From contig BTRK01000006.1 in the NCBI GenBank assembly GCA_036245805.1, forward strand, positions 19,872,365-19,936,364: a stretch of DNA of 64,000 nucleotides, read 5' to 3'. Shown here one piece after another: positions 9,779 to 21,025 of the stretch. Each line of letters begins with the position of its first letter. Within the stretch, counting starts at the first letter, position 1. A program made the position numbers and the translations under genes. A model generated the notes under the pieces. The model was not told the DNA's origin, searched no databases, and saw nothing but the letters and a program-made list of their open reading frames with translations. This DNA comes from Pristionchus mayeri (taxonomy: Eukaryota; Nematoda; Chromadorea; Rhabditida; Neodiplogasteridae).

Positions 9779-11549
9779 TCATATATTGAAAATAATTACT
9801 TCAATGTCTATTTTGCTAGTATACCAAATTTCATGACCGCTTCGGATTAGTTGTGAAATGCCTTCAGCGATTGCCAACGTATCGTCCGATGATGGTCTGC
9901 GGAAGCTGTATACTGCATTTCCCAGATATGTGGGAATCTTCCGGTGAACAACCTGTACAATGTAACAAGAGTTGTCAGGAATAACTCCAACTTGATCGTT
10001 GATCAGAGACTGAACTGCAGTAGCAAATTCGGTCTCACTGTGCATACTACGGTTCGTTGTGTGGACACGGAAACCTTCGACTTCCAACACAACATTTGAA
10101 CAGATCCTACGCAAATATGCGTTCTTAAAACGATAAAGACCTTGGCGATTAACTAAATGAGGATTGGTTAAGTATACAGGGTGTCCAAAAAGTATTGTTA
10201 CACGGATAAAACCATGTATCTTTCTTTAAAAGCAACATAGACAACTCAAACGGGGCACAGTATTTATCAGTGACCATATGAACATAACAATGCACGATCA
10301 CTCGATCTGGCCTCCATTGGCCGCGATGACCTCTCTGAGACGACGAGGGACCGAGTCGATGACGGCCCGCAGGTAAGGGACGTCGATCTTCTCCCATGCC
10401 TTGAGAAGGGCTGCCTTGAGGGAATCGCGGTTCTTGTGGCGAGTAGAGCAGGCCTCCTTCTCCAACACTGACCAAATGCTGAAGTCCAGAGGGTTGAGAT
10501 CGGGGGAGTTCGAGGGCCATTCCTCACTCGAGATGAAGTCGGGCAGATGGGCGCGACACCATGCCTGCGTCACTTTTGCCGAGTGAGCAGGCGCTGAATC
10601 CTGTTGGAAGGTCCAGCGAGCCCCTTTGAAGTGGGAGCGGGACCAGGGGAGAAGGGCCTTCTGGAGAATTGCCCTGGTGTAGTACTCCTTGTTGATCTTG
10701 ACCCCGGGATCCACGAACACGAGAGGAGTCTTGCCCGTCGAGCACACACCAGCCCAAACCATCAGTGCCTGGGGGTGGGCAATGCGAGAGATGGTTCTAC
10801 CTCTGGCGTCAGCTTGCTGAGGAGACTTGGCGATGATCCTGGTGTTCTGACTGTTGTAGACCTCCTCGACTGAGAACAGCTTCTCGTCAGAGTAAACGGT
10901 AGTCAAGTGCTCCCCACGATCGGCCCGCTGAAGGAGCAGCTTGCATCTCTCCAGGCGCTTCTGCTTGTGGACATCAGTGAGGCCATGGCCCTTTCTCATC
11001 TTGTAGGGGTAGGACTTGAGAAGAGAATGAACGATGGCACACACGGATCCTTTGGAGATCTTGAGATCCTTAGCCATCTTCCTGATGGATCGTTTGGCAT
11101 TGCGATTCACTCTCTTCTCCACGATTCTCCTGTTCTTCTGAGTGAGAGCGGTCTTGGGTCTTCCTGATCTTGGACGGTCCTTCGCAGTGCCCAACTGCTT
11201 GAAACGGGAGATGGTGCGATAGACTGTCATTCGGGAAATACGAAGCTTCCTCCTGATGGAATCTGGGGGGTCGCCGAGGGTCCAAAGGTTGATAATAGTT
11301 TGACGATAGCGATTTGGACGAACCATGACTATGGGAAACTAATTAGTAGGTTCCCTCAACGCACCGAAGGGTGGGCTCAAACGTGTTATTACAGGTTTTG
11401 ACAACTCGACCTACATGTTAAAAAAATTCGCGTTTCAAAAGTGTAACAATACTTTTTGGACACCCTGTACAATAATAATAAATAATACCTCTTTCGGAGT
11501 AATCTTGGCATCGTCTTGATTGAAGTGACGATCTGCGCAAGCGATCCAT
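9779..11549 (-). CDS. palindrome gene B, right copy, intron carries maT transposon
   Basis: Exon 1 is 11489-11549 and exon 2 is 9779-10152 on the minus strand, encoding the same 144-aa product as 3493-3970. The intron is 1336 nt instead of 43 nt because a maT element (10177-11467) plus a TA duplication landed inside it. Donor and acceptor sequences are unchanged, so the gene could still be spliced. The transposase frame runs on the same strand as the host gene. The family is unknown; see the left copy for motifs. Confidence 0.65.
10177..11467 (-). mobile_element. maT-type Tc1/mariner element (1291 bp)
   Basis: Ends are perfect inverted repeats CAGGGTGTCCAAAAAGTATT (left) and its complement (right), flanked by TA at 10175-10176 and 11468-11469. 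The left palindrome arm shows the unoccupied site TGTATACTTA at 3571-3580, so target duplication and exact length are read directly. The single intact ORF suggests an autonomous, recently active copy. Confidence 0.95.
10298..11326 (-). CDS. Tc1/mariner (maT, DD37D) transposase
   Basis: Single 342-codon exon, the normal length for this superfamily. It cuts and pastes the element whose inverted repeats flank it. The N-terminal third is a paired-type helix-turn-helix region (IRRKLRISRMTVYRTISRFK at about residues 24-43, then a basic GRPK linker near 56, then a second HTH around 90-115). The catalytic aspartates are in VYSDEKLF, QQDSAPAH and SPDLNPLD. I count 37 residues between the second and third, giving DD37D as in the maT group rather than DD34E or DD34D. 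No frameshift or stop is seen. It lies inside the intron of palindrome gene B on the same strand. GC content is visibly higher than the AT-rich host DNA, fitting recent arrival. Confidence 0.95.
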   Translation of the reverse strand: MVRPNRYRQTIINLWTLGDPPDSIRRKLRISRMTVYRTISRFKQLGTAKDRPRSGRPKTALTQKNRRIVEKRVNRNAKRSIRKMAKDLKISKGSVCAIVHSLLKSYPYKMRKGHGLTDVHKQKRLERCKLLLQRADRGEHLTTVYSDEKLFSVEEVYNSQNTRIIAKSPQQADARGRTISRIAHPQALMVWAGVCSTGKTPLVFVDPGVKINKEYYTRAILQKALLPWSRSHFKGARWTFQQDSAPAHSAKVTQAWCRAHLPDFISSEEWPSNSPDLNPLDFSIWSVLEKEACSTRHKNRDSLKAALLKAWEKIDVPYLRAVIDSVPRRLREVIAANGGQIE

Positions 11550-11798
11550 GATAGTAGGATGAGATAACTGTAGGCTATTAAAGTACGAATGACACAACCG
11601 CACGCAACAATGAATATGAAAAAGTGATTTAAATTTCATGTATTGCAAACAATTAGGCTCCGCCCACTTTAAAAAAATAGGCTCCGCCCATTTTTTTAAT
11701 TTACCGAGCGTTGTCGAGAAATTATCATTCTTTGATTTTCGTCCTTGTGTGCTACGGTTGCGTCATAAGTGTACTGTATTTTATTAATTAAATCTGGC
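11550..11798. promoter_or_regulatory. shared divergent promoter, right copy
   Basis: Mirror of 3244-3492, between the start codons of the right-arm copies of genes B and A, with the same paired GGGCGG boxes (reversed, about 11656-11690). Confidence 0.4.
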
Positions 11799-12278
11799 AT
11801 GACTGACAGCTCAAGCGAAGCCGGCGTTTCATACACAGGTATGATTTAATTATATATTATATGTTTAAATGTTCAACTTTCAGAATTAAATAAATCACCG
11901 TATCAAGTCGAGATTTTGATTTCTGTTCAGCATACTCCTTCCAAGAGATCGCTCAATATCGAAGGATTTCGTGTTACTCCACGGCCGGATGAGACTTCTC
12001 TGCAGATTTCTGATGAGGAAAGATTCTATATAGCTCTCCAAGAACTACTAAATATTCATTGTGGATCATTGGGTTCTCTTTGGAGATACACGGTTATAGT
12101 AGGACATCCTGAAATACCAACGTTCGGTGGAAAAAATGTGTACGTCAATTACCATGGACACAGCGGACACGTGGCAAAACAGATTGCTAAAAATATTTCA
12201 GGAATGATTCAAAGTAAAAAACCGTTAACTTTCAGAGATGTCTTCGATATTCAAGTATTTCTAGTTAAAATTGCTTAG
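11799..12278 (+). CDS. palindrome gene A, right copy (unknown 144-aa protein)
   Basis: Exons 11799-11838 and 11884-12278 with a 45-nt intron, encoding the same 144-aa protein as 2764-3243. I see no change in the coding part between arms. It is divergent from the right copy of gene B. No known domain is recognised. The start is chosen because the short first exon opens with the only nearby ATG and splices in frame to the long ORF. Confidence 0.7.
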
Positions 12279-12475
12279 AATCAATGGTGACACTCAGTGT
12301 ATTGGCCACACAGTGTTATATCTGAATATCGAAGACGTTTCGGAAGGTTAAAGATTTAATACTTTTGATCATTATATGATCTTGAAAAGATAAAACGCCC
12401 CTGAAATGATAAACTATAACATACTACCCGTGTTGTTCTTGACAGATGCACACTACGACAGCATGTTCGCTTTGC

Positions 12476-14231
12476 ACTGGCAGAGACCTGCCAACACGGT
12501 GGCTGATTGGCACTGACACAGTGCATTGAAACAGCGAAATAGCATGCATCTTGAAGAGAGTTGTCAGGGTCAGTAAGAGGCATGGTGACGGTAGTATACA
12601 AACCAAGGATCTCATGCATGAGGCTCTCGGCAAATGGTCACTGCACACCTCAAGAATGCGCCGTTCACCATTTCCGTTACCCAGTCTAACATTGTTCGTT
12701 CGGATTACGGCGCGCTCAAGACTGTCAACAGCATGAAGACCATTCAGCATGTCAATAAAATCCGGAGTCATCGGAAGAGATCCTCTGACCGCATTCCGGG
12801 TTTCCTTGGAGTCATGAGTTGTGCAACAGTGAAAACATATAATATTATGTTGATAAAGTATGAGTGGGTGTGAAAGAGTTGTGCTTCTTCTTGTGTCATG
12901 CGTTAGACGGATGTATTTAACGCACGTATTTAACGGATCCGTCTGATGGGTGCGTTTGACGCATGCGTCAGAGCTTAGACTTACCTATGTAATTGTTGAT
13001 TTTGCACCTTGCCTTGCGCGTTAGCACGCACCGATGAGGTAAGGCTGCGCGTTAGCACGCACCGATGAGGTAAGGATGCGCGTTAGCACACACCGATGAG
13101 GCAATGTGACACATACGATGACACATGTATATTATGTTGATAGTGTGAGTGTGTGTGTGTGAAGAGTTGTACTTCTTCTTGTGTCATGCGTTTGAAGGAT
13201 ACGTTTAACGCACCATTTAACGGATCCGTCTGATGGATACGTCAGAGCTTAGACTTTAATCATCGCATCATCGTTTCATCATTGGTTCATCATCGTTTCA
13301 TCATCGTTTCATCATCACATCATCATCATTTCATCATCATCATCATCGTCGTCACTGGCAGAGACCTGCCAACACGGTGGCTGATTGGCACTGACACAGT
13401 GCATTGAAACAGCGAAATAGCATGCATCTTGAAGAGAGTTGTCAGGGTCAGTAAGAGGCATGGTGACGGTAGTATACAAACCAAGGATCTCATGCATGAG
13501 GCTCTCGGCAAATGGTCACTGCACACCTCAAGAATGCGCCGTTCACCATTTCCGTTACCCAGTCTAACATTGTTCGTTCGGATTACGACGCGCTCAAGAC
13601 TGTCAACAGCATGAAGACCATTCAGCATGTCAATAAAATCCGGAGTCATCGGAAGAGATCCTCTGACCGCATTCCGGGTTTCCTTGGAGTCATGAGTTGT
13701 GCAACAGTGAAAACATATAATATTATGTTGATAAAGTATGAGTGGGTGTGAAAGAGTTGTGCTTCTTCTTGTGTCATGCGTTAGACGGATGTATTTAACG
13801 CACGTATTTAACGGATCCGTCTGATGGGTGCGTTTGACGCATGCGTCAGAGCTTAGACTTACCTATGTAATTGTTGATTTTGCACCTTGCCTTGCGCGTT
13901 AGCACGCACCGATGAGGTAAGGCTGCGCGTTAGCACGCACCGATGAGGTAAGGATGCGCGTTAGCACACACCGATGAGGCAATGTGACACATACGATGAC
14001 ACATGTATATTATGTTGATAGTGTGAGTGTGTGTGTGTGAAGAGTTGTACTTCTTCTTGTGTCATGCGTTTGAAGGATACGTTTAACGCACCATTTAACG
14101 GATCCGTCTGATGGATACGTCAGAGCTTAGACTTTAATCATCGCATCATCGTTTCATCATTGGTTCATCATCGTTTCATCATCGTTTCATCATCACATCA
14201 TCATCATTTCATCATCATCATCATCATCGTC
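12476..14231. repeat. 878-bp tandem duplication (right arm)
   Basis: Mirror of 811-2566. The copies are in inverted orientation relative to the left arm, with one substitution seen near 12709. No gene is supported. Confidence 0.9.
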
Positions 14232-14643
14232 CGTCAGAGCTTAGACTTACCTATTTATTTGTTGTTTTTGCACCTTGCCTTGCGCGTTAGCACGCACCGA
14301 TGAGGCATACGTTGACACTGACGATGTATACGCTGACATGTATGGAACATAAGTTGACACGTGGATATAACATGTATGAACATTTAAATTTTTATCAAAC
14401 GTTTACATTAACAGCGTTTAATTGCATATATTTGGTTCAGCCCTCACAAAATATGTCATTTACGGTAGAATTCTCAAGAAACACACACACAAATTCCCGC
14501 ATTTACGTGAACACGTGCGTTTACTGCGTATAAATGCGTTAATGCTGACGCATACGTTCGATGCATGCGTTAGCTCTAAACTTACCGTAGTATATGACCT
14601 GAGAGGTTGAAGACATATGTGCGGTTGAATAACAACAAAATAT

Positions 14644-14708
14644 GTTCCATACGAACTCCCGTCCTCAGCATTATAAGTACTACGCGCTAACCACTGAGCT
14701 AATGGAGC
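14644..14708 (-). pseudogene. tRNA-Ile(UAU)-like sequence, right-arm copy
   Basis: Mirror of 334-398 with the same truncated T arm. Confidence 0.6.
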
Positions 14709-14803
14709 AATCGTAGTATGAAACAGAAAATACGGAGAGTTGAACGGGGAAGTTTGCAAAAACACAGCATGATAGGGATTGCACGCTAGCATGTACATCA
14801 CGG

Positions 14804-15122
14804 ATGCAACGTGTAATGTACGTTGACACTGATGTCACATACGATGACACGTATGACACATATGTTGACACGTATGATGACACGTATGACACATATTTTG
14901 ACACGTACGATGACACGTATGACACATATGTTGACACGTATGACACATATGTTGACACGTATGACACATATGTTGACACGTATGACACGTATGATGACAC
15001 GTATGATGACACGTATGATGACACGTATGACACATAGGTTGACACGTATGATGACACGTATGACACATACGTTGACACGTATGACATATATGTTGACACG
15101 TACGACACATATGTTGACACTA
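14804..15122. repeat. TGTCATACG minisatellite (right arm)
   Basis: Longer mirror of the left-edge minisatellite. Units of ACGTATGACACATATGTTG type continue to about 15122. Repetitive ORFs here are artefacts. Confidence 0.9.
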
Positions 15123-15387
15123 TGCTCTTAAATGTCAAGCGTTCACATCGACAGAGCTTAATTACATAAGTTTGGTTCAGTCACGTTTACAAAATATGGT
15201 ATTTCTGGAAGAATTCTCAAGAAACGCACACATACAAATTCATCATTAGCGTGGTCACGTGCGTTTACTGCGTATAAATGCGTTAATTCTGACGCATACG
15301 TTTGATCGAAACGCATTTTCAAATGCATAAGCGTACACTCTTCTTATAAAAGTTCAATCAATATGCAAATGCTAGTGTGCAAATGCT

Positions 15388-16914
15388 AACTACGTAAATA
15401 GTGTAATAATAATAATATTGTGGAGCAATATTGAACTAAACATTGAACTTACTCTCCTCCGTGTTACTTTTGTATTTACATTTTCCCTATCACTCAAGGT
15501 GAATTTGTCAAGAACCACACGGTTAGACTCGTCTCTAACGCACGTTCATGACACATGATCAATTAACATCTTCGCATTTTACATTTCACAAAATAAATGG
15601 GCGGAGCTTCGAGGATTTCGACTAAAATGCTTCAGTCTTTCCGAAGAAGTTCTGGAATTACCTGCGTTTCCCAAACGCGACAACTAACATACATGCGTAT
15701 CGGCAAACTCCTAAGCCCTACAGTCAGAGCTTTGCTCACTAAAACTAGCAACTCTCTTACTTTGCATGATATTTTCCTCTCCATGATAAGTATAAGTGAA
15801 CCTGCCAATAGGCATTGTAGGATAAAATGCTTGAAAGCGGATGTTAATGGTTTAAGTGAGAGGAAAATGCGTATGACACAAAATGGGCTTTTAAGTGAGA
15901 GGAAAATACGTTTAACGCAAAAACGCAAAATGAGCTTTAAGTAGTTCGGTGATATGCTTCAGCCTTTCCAAAGCTGTTCTAGAGAACAGTAGAGTCTCCC
16001 GTACTACCCAAATGTAACTGCCTAAATATATGTGTGTCTGCTAACTCCCTAGCCCTACTGCAGTGCTTTGCTCACTTCCTCGAACAACTATCTTCATTTG
16101 CATGGTATTTCCCTTCCTATGATAAGTCTCAGTGAGACCATTAAGACCACTCGGGATACTCTTCTCCGGTATGTAGTTGCTTTTCCCGAGCGCCACAGCC
16201 AACATACATGTGTGTCTGCGAACTCCCAAGCACTGTAGTCATTGATTATGTGTCAAAAATAAATTTCCGTTTTATGCGTTAAGGTCCGTTCTTTACGGAC
16301 ATGGGTCCGTTTTATGCGTAAAGTTTCGTTTTTACGGACATATCTGCATTTCATGCTTAGTTGTTACGGATAAATGTAGGTTATGGAAAATTTTTAATGG
16401 ATTAAGTGTCATTGACATGCGTTTGACGTATAGATTGGATGTGCGGCATAGGTTGCATTTCACTCTCATGGTTCGAGGATTTCGGTGATATGCCTTAGTC
16501 TTTCCGAAAATGTTCTGGAAATAGTTGGGTTTCCCGTACGAATCTGTCAAACACATGTGTCTGCTAACACCCTAGCCCTACTTGCTTACTGCCACAAAGG
16601 ACTCTCTGCATGTGCATGCTATTTCCCATTTATATGATAAGTCTCAGTGAGCTTGTCAAGAACCACTGTAGGATAAAAAGCTTGAAAACCGATGTTAATG
16701 GTTTAAGTGGGAGGAGCATGCGTTTGACGCATAGCTTGGATGTGCTTCATAGAGTGCGTTGTACGCAAAATTGACGGATATTCAAGGATTTTTACGAAAT
16801 GCTTCAGTCTTTCGGAATATGTTCTGGAAATAGTTGCGTTTCCCACAAGCAACATCCGACATGCGTGTGTGCCTGTTAACTTCCACGCTCTGCTGTCAGA
16901 GCTTTGTTCACTAC
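15388..16914. repeat. third, partial copy of the palindrome repeat
   Basis: Sequence from AACTACGTAAATAGTG (15388) to about 16914 matches the reverse complement of roughly 8190-9727 with a 1-bp indel and scattered changes. It lacks the A/B genes. Junctions are abrupt on both sides. The stretch 15123-15387 and 16915-17165 shows related motifs (TAACGCA, GTTTGAC) but no gene. Confidence 0.85.
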
Positions 16915-17165
16915 GACAAAAATAAAACTATATTTATTATGTATGATATTTCCCTTTCTATGTTACGTTTCCATGGTCTAGTCAAGACCCCACACGTAAC
17001 AGTCAACATACATGTGTATCGAGCCGAAGTAAATTGGATGTGTGTCATGAATATGCGTTTTTGATATCTACTGATCATGTGTTTTTTAGTATGACTGTCT
17101 CATTTGAACCATCACATGGCATTGTGTATGGACCAGTAGGGATCGATGCCCTGCGTCTCTAAGAG

Positions 17166-17373
17166 GTATGTACGAACAGATCATTTTAAGTTTTGTATTT
17201 CTTGTGTGCGGTTGTGTGCTTTGGAGCTCTTACATATTACGATAATGGCTCATTCTTATACGTGGTTGTGTATGTAAGAACAGATCATTTTAAGTTTTTT
17301 ATTTCTTGTGTGCGGTTGTGTGCTTTGGAGCTCTTACATATTACGATAATGGCACATTCTTATACGTGGTTGT
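17166..17373. repeat. 104-bp tandem repeat, two copies
   Basis: Two head-to-tail copies of a unit beginning GTATGTAMGAACAGATC (17166 and 17270), with a partial third start at 17374. Confidence 0.8.
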
Positions 17374-17389
17374 GTACTTATAACCCACA

Positions 17390-18403
17390 TAGCACTCCGT
17401 TTAAACCAGTAGGGGAGCGACCATTCTCCGTATTTCCCCAAAATCGCAATCCGTACTCCGTAAATACGCAAAACCGCACTCCGTAAATCCGCCACACATT
17501 CCTTCTTACTCCCAAAACACATTTTACGCAATCATCCTTTCAAATTATTGCCTAAATAACCTATAATATGCTTATTTAACCAAAAACGGAAGTGCCAACG
17601 TAGCTCCGTATTCATACGGAGGTGTCCAACGCACCTCCGTATTTCCCAAAAACCCGCATTGATTCATCATACACTGACATTTATGAGTCAAAACGCATGT
17701 TCATGAAGCATAATCAATTAGCATATTCTCATTTTACATTTCACAAAATATCTTAAAAATACAAAAAGTATTTCTCCTGAATGCTTGAAGTTCCACTCAT
17801 TTTGCATAAAACTTGCATATGTTCTAAACGTATCTTCCTGACGTATAACCCCTATCCGTCATCGCATGTTGCTGACACAGGACGAAGCTTCTGTCTTCCG
17901 AAACTGTTTGGGAAATGCGAGATGAGGTTGTGCTAATTGGACATCAGGAAGAGGAGTTTGGAGCATAGGGTACGTTTTACGCAAATTGGGCGGAGCTTAT
18001 TGTCGTTTGGAGCATATGCCGAGCTTCTTGTCTTTTTAAGATATTTTGTGAAATGCAAAATGAGAATATGCTAATTGATTATGCGTCATGAACATGCGTT
18101 TTGACTCATAAATGTCAGTGTATGATGAATCAATGCGGGTTTTTGGGAAATACGGAGGTGCGTTGGACACCTCCGTATGAATACGGAGCTACGTTGGCAC
18201 TTCCGTTTTTGGTTAAATAAGCATATTATAGGTTATTTAGGCAATAATTTGAAAGGAGGATTGCGTAAAATGTGTTTTGGGAGTAAGAAGGAATGTGTGG
18301 CGGATTTACGGAGTGCGGTTTTGCGTATTTACGGATTTACGGATGGTGATTTTGGGGAAATACGGAGAATGGCGCTCCCCCTACTGGACGAAACGCAGTG
18401 CTA
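17390..18403. mobile_element. foldback/MITE element with ~370-bp inverted repeats
   Basis: 17390-17770 is the inverted partner of about 18035-18403. The outer ends read TAGCACTSCGTTT and the element is flanked by TA. Arms contain CTCCGTATTTCCC repeats. The central 270 bp and the arms contain no coding exon I can support. Confidence 0.75.
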
Positions 18404-18412
18404 TATTCTACT

Positions 18413-19759
18413 GATACAGACGAAAAACTGAAATTTTCGATCCGAAAAGGTACATAAAGAGCCATAACTAATTTTAGAAAAATAAAAATTTGGGTCGTTG
18501 GCATTTTCCGAAACCAGACGTGATAAGAAACACGCACAATGTTTTTCAGAATTTTAAAAATGGGTAATCATCGATTTTTTCGAGCCTGAATTTGATCATA
18601 TTGGGTCAAAACGAAGGAATGGGATACTGTAATTTCTCAAATATGACTCCAAAGTTATTTCTGCTAAGAGAAACCTCATTACAATATTCAAAATAACTTC
18701 CGCCATGAATTTCAAGGTGTTGGATTCACTTGGGTTCTCAAAATTTAAAATTGACAAAAATCGCGATTTTGACCTCAATGATCAGATTTTGGATTAATAT
18801 TCCGCCGGCATATCACCCTTGTAACAGATGCCATGCGAATTATTTGTTAGTATGGAATCTTTTCTTTCTATTTATGGCTATTCCATGGGATAATTGAAGT
18901 TCCGCTTGATGCGCAATCCCGCTAATATAGTGATTTCGTCCGAAAGTTTCGATTTTTCGACCATATCTCATTTATATCACATTTTCATGACTCGATATAT
19001 GCAAATTCGGTTTCAGCGAGTAAAAACACACAAGAAATATGTATTGCGCCAGGTAATCATGATATTCAATTGTTCATGTTTTTTTGAAAAAAAAAACGAT
19101 TTTTACATTTTTCGCAATACGTGTTAAAACGTGTCATTTCTGGTATATTTTCACTCGCTGAAACCGATTTTGCATATGCCGGCTCATGAAAATGTGATAT
19201 AAATGAGATATGGTCGAAAAATCGAAACTTTCGGATGAAATCACTATATTAGCGGGATTGCGCAACAAGCGGAACTTCAATTAATGTATGGAATAGTATT
19301 ATATAGTAAGAATAGCTTCCATACTAACAAATAATTCGCATGGCATCTGTTACAATGGTGATATGCCGGCGAAATATTAATCCAAAATTTGATCATTGAG
19401 GTCAAAATCACGATTTTTGTCAATTTCAAATTTTGAGGACCCAAGTGAATCCAACACCTTGAAATTCATGGCGGAAGTTATTTTGAACATTGTAATGGGG
19501 TTCCTCTCAGCAGAAATAACTTTGGAGTCATATTTGAGAAATTACAGTATCCCATTCCTTCGTTTTTACCCAATATGATCAAATTCAGACTCGAAAAATC
19601 GATGATTACCCATTTTTAAAATTCTGAAAAAAATGTGAGTGTTTCTTATCACTTCTGGTTTCGGAAAATGCCAACGACCCAAATTGTTATTTTTCTAAAA
19701 TTAGTTATGGCTCTTTATGTGCCTTTTCGGATCGAAAATTTCAGTTTTTCGTCTGTATC
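18413..19759. mobile_element. 1.35-kb palindromic element
   Basis: GATACAGACGAAAAACTGAA at 18413 is mirrored at 19759. The two 640-bp halves pair with small indels around an axis near 19086. No gene. The flank 19760-20216 is another AT-rich repeat; part of it (about 20090-20130) resembles 47100-47180. Confidence 0.8.
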
Positions 19760-20216
19760 TTCTTTCTTTCGAATTTTCCAGCTTAAATATGTTGAAATTC
19801 GGATTCAACGCGGCGAAATACACCAGAAAATCTATATGTCATGTATTTCTGAGAAAGTCAATTTTTCGACCCCAAAAGTGGGGGTCCCCCGAAACTTTTT
19901 CAAAACTCGACCCCAAACCTTAGTTATTGCGGCCATCACTCACCACTCGGTACCCCAACTTCAGAAAAAAAGTTTGGAATTTATCGAATTTTTGGCCATC
20001 CGACGCCCTGTTACGTTCTCTCGTAGAGGGTCTCTTAAATGCGACTTTTAGGGATAAAATGGCCAAAAAACCTTATAACCCGAGTTTCAAGTCGATAGCT
20101 CTACTGGGAACCGAGATAAGGAAATTGCGGGAATTCAAATCTCGAGCCTTTTCCTGAAAAGGCACTTTGAGAACTAACACCCTTTTTCCATTTCCATCCC
20201 CTTTTCCCTGAGAACT

Positions 20217-20543
20217 AACGCTACATAAAATCATGCTCGAAGATCTCTCTGTGTTTCTCCATCCAATTATCGAACGTGAGTCCCTCTTCAGGCCTGTACG
20301 AGAAAATGCTGATCTGCTTTTTGAGTGCATCCACCGATGGTCCTCGCCTTCCACCCGCCTCAGATCCCATTGAATTCCTCTCTTTCCTCTCTCTGACAGC
20401 ACCTGAATGGCTTCATTCTGTGTCTCGATCAATGCCTTCTGATTTGCCATCTCCTCTCGAGTGTTCTCTACCAACTTGAACATCACACTCATCAACTGAG
20501 CAGTAGTCGGCTCCACGCCCGCATTACTCTCCTGCTCAGTCAT
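20217..20543 (-). pseudogene. truncated Ty3/gypsy-like gag N-terminus
   Basis: The frame opens at 20543 with MTEQES, then a helical stretch of about 60 residues. Around the LSERGKRG segment the reading frame shifts by one. The new frame continues with DALKKQISIFSYRPEEGLTF and then DNWMEKHREIFEHDF, typical of retrotransposon capsid starts (GxTFxxW, then IF..D). After about 110 residues the sequence ends at a repeat boundary, so no pol is present. It is preceded on the minus strand by a leader, a possible primer-binding site and an LTR (see the LTR entry). This is a dead fragment. Confidence 0.65.
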
Positions 20544-21025
20544 CTCTACTCTTTCTTGCTTGATCTACCCTCGTCGATCCAATCAGTCAACGTGTTTCTA
20601 TCAGTTAGACAACACCAAAGCCACGGCCTTGCCTGCTTTCCTCAGATGGACTCTTCCACTGAGCTTGTGAGGGGACGGCATCGCCTCCACCCAACACAAC
20701 AACTACTTCTGAGTTCCACTCAGACAGTAATACACTGAGAACTAGTTCAATCGTGCGAGACTCTGCCTCCAACACGACAATCCCTTTCACAACTGCCGAC
20801 TCACCGAGTCGAGTAAACAAGGACAGAGAAGCACGTGAGTAACTAGTACTCCTGAACGCCACTGTTGTGTCCCTGCCTTGTACCCGACAACGGATCGTAA
20901 GGGATATAGCTTTATCCACAAATAATCGGGGAAAATACTAAGAGGGACAAAGGAGGCAATTATTCTCCGCTAGAGAACTAGACTGAAGATGGGAAGAGGG
21001 TCAGGAGAGGGAGAGTCGATAACAA

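Larger units (their letters stand above)
8651..15041. repeat. right arm of giant inverted repeat
   Basis: Reverse complement of 1-5098 with a 1293-bp insertion (1291-bp maT element plus a duplicated TA). Beyond 15041 the minisatellite continues to about 15122 before unique sequence, so the left partner of that stretch lies outside the window. Confidence 0.93.

Noticed and set aside
20605..20919. 104-codon ORF on the minus strand
   Set aside because: Lies in the LTR end and leader of the gypsy-like fragment; no domain seen.
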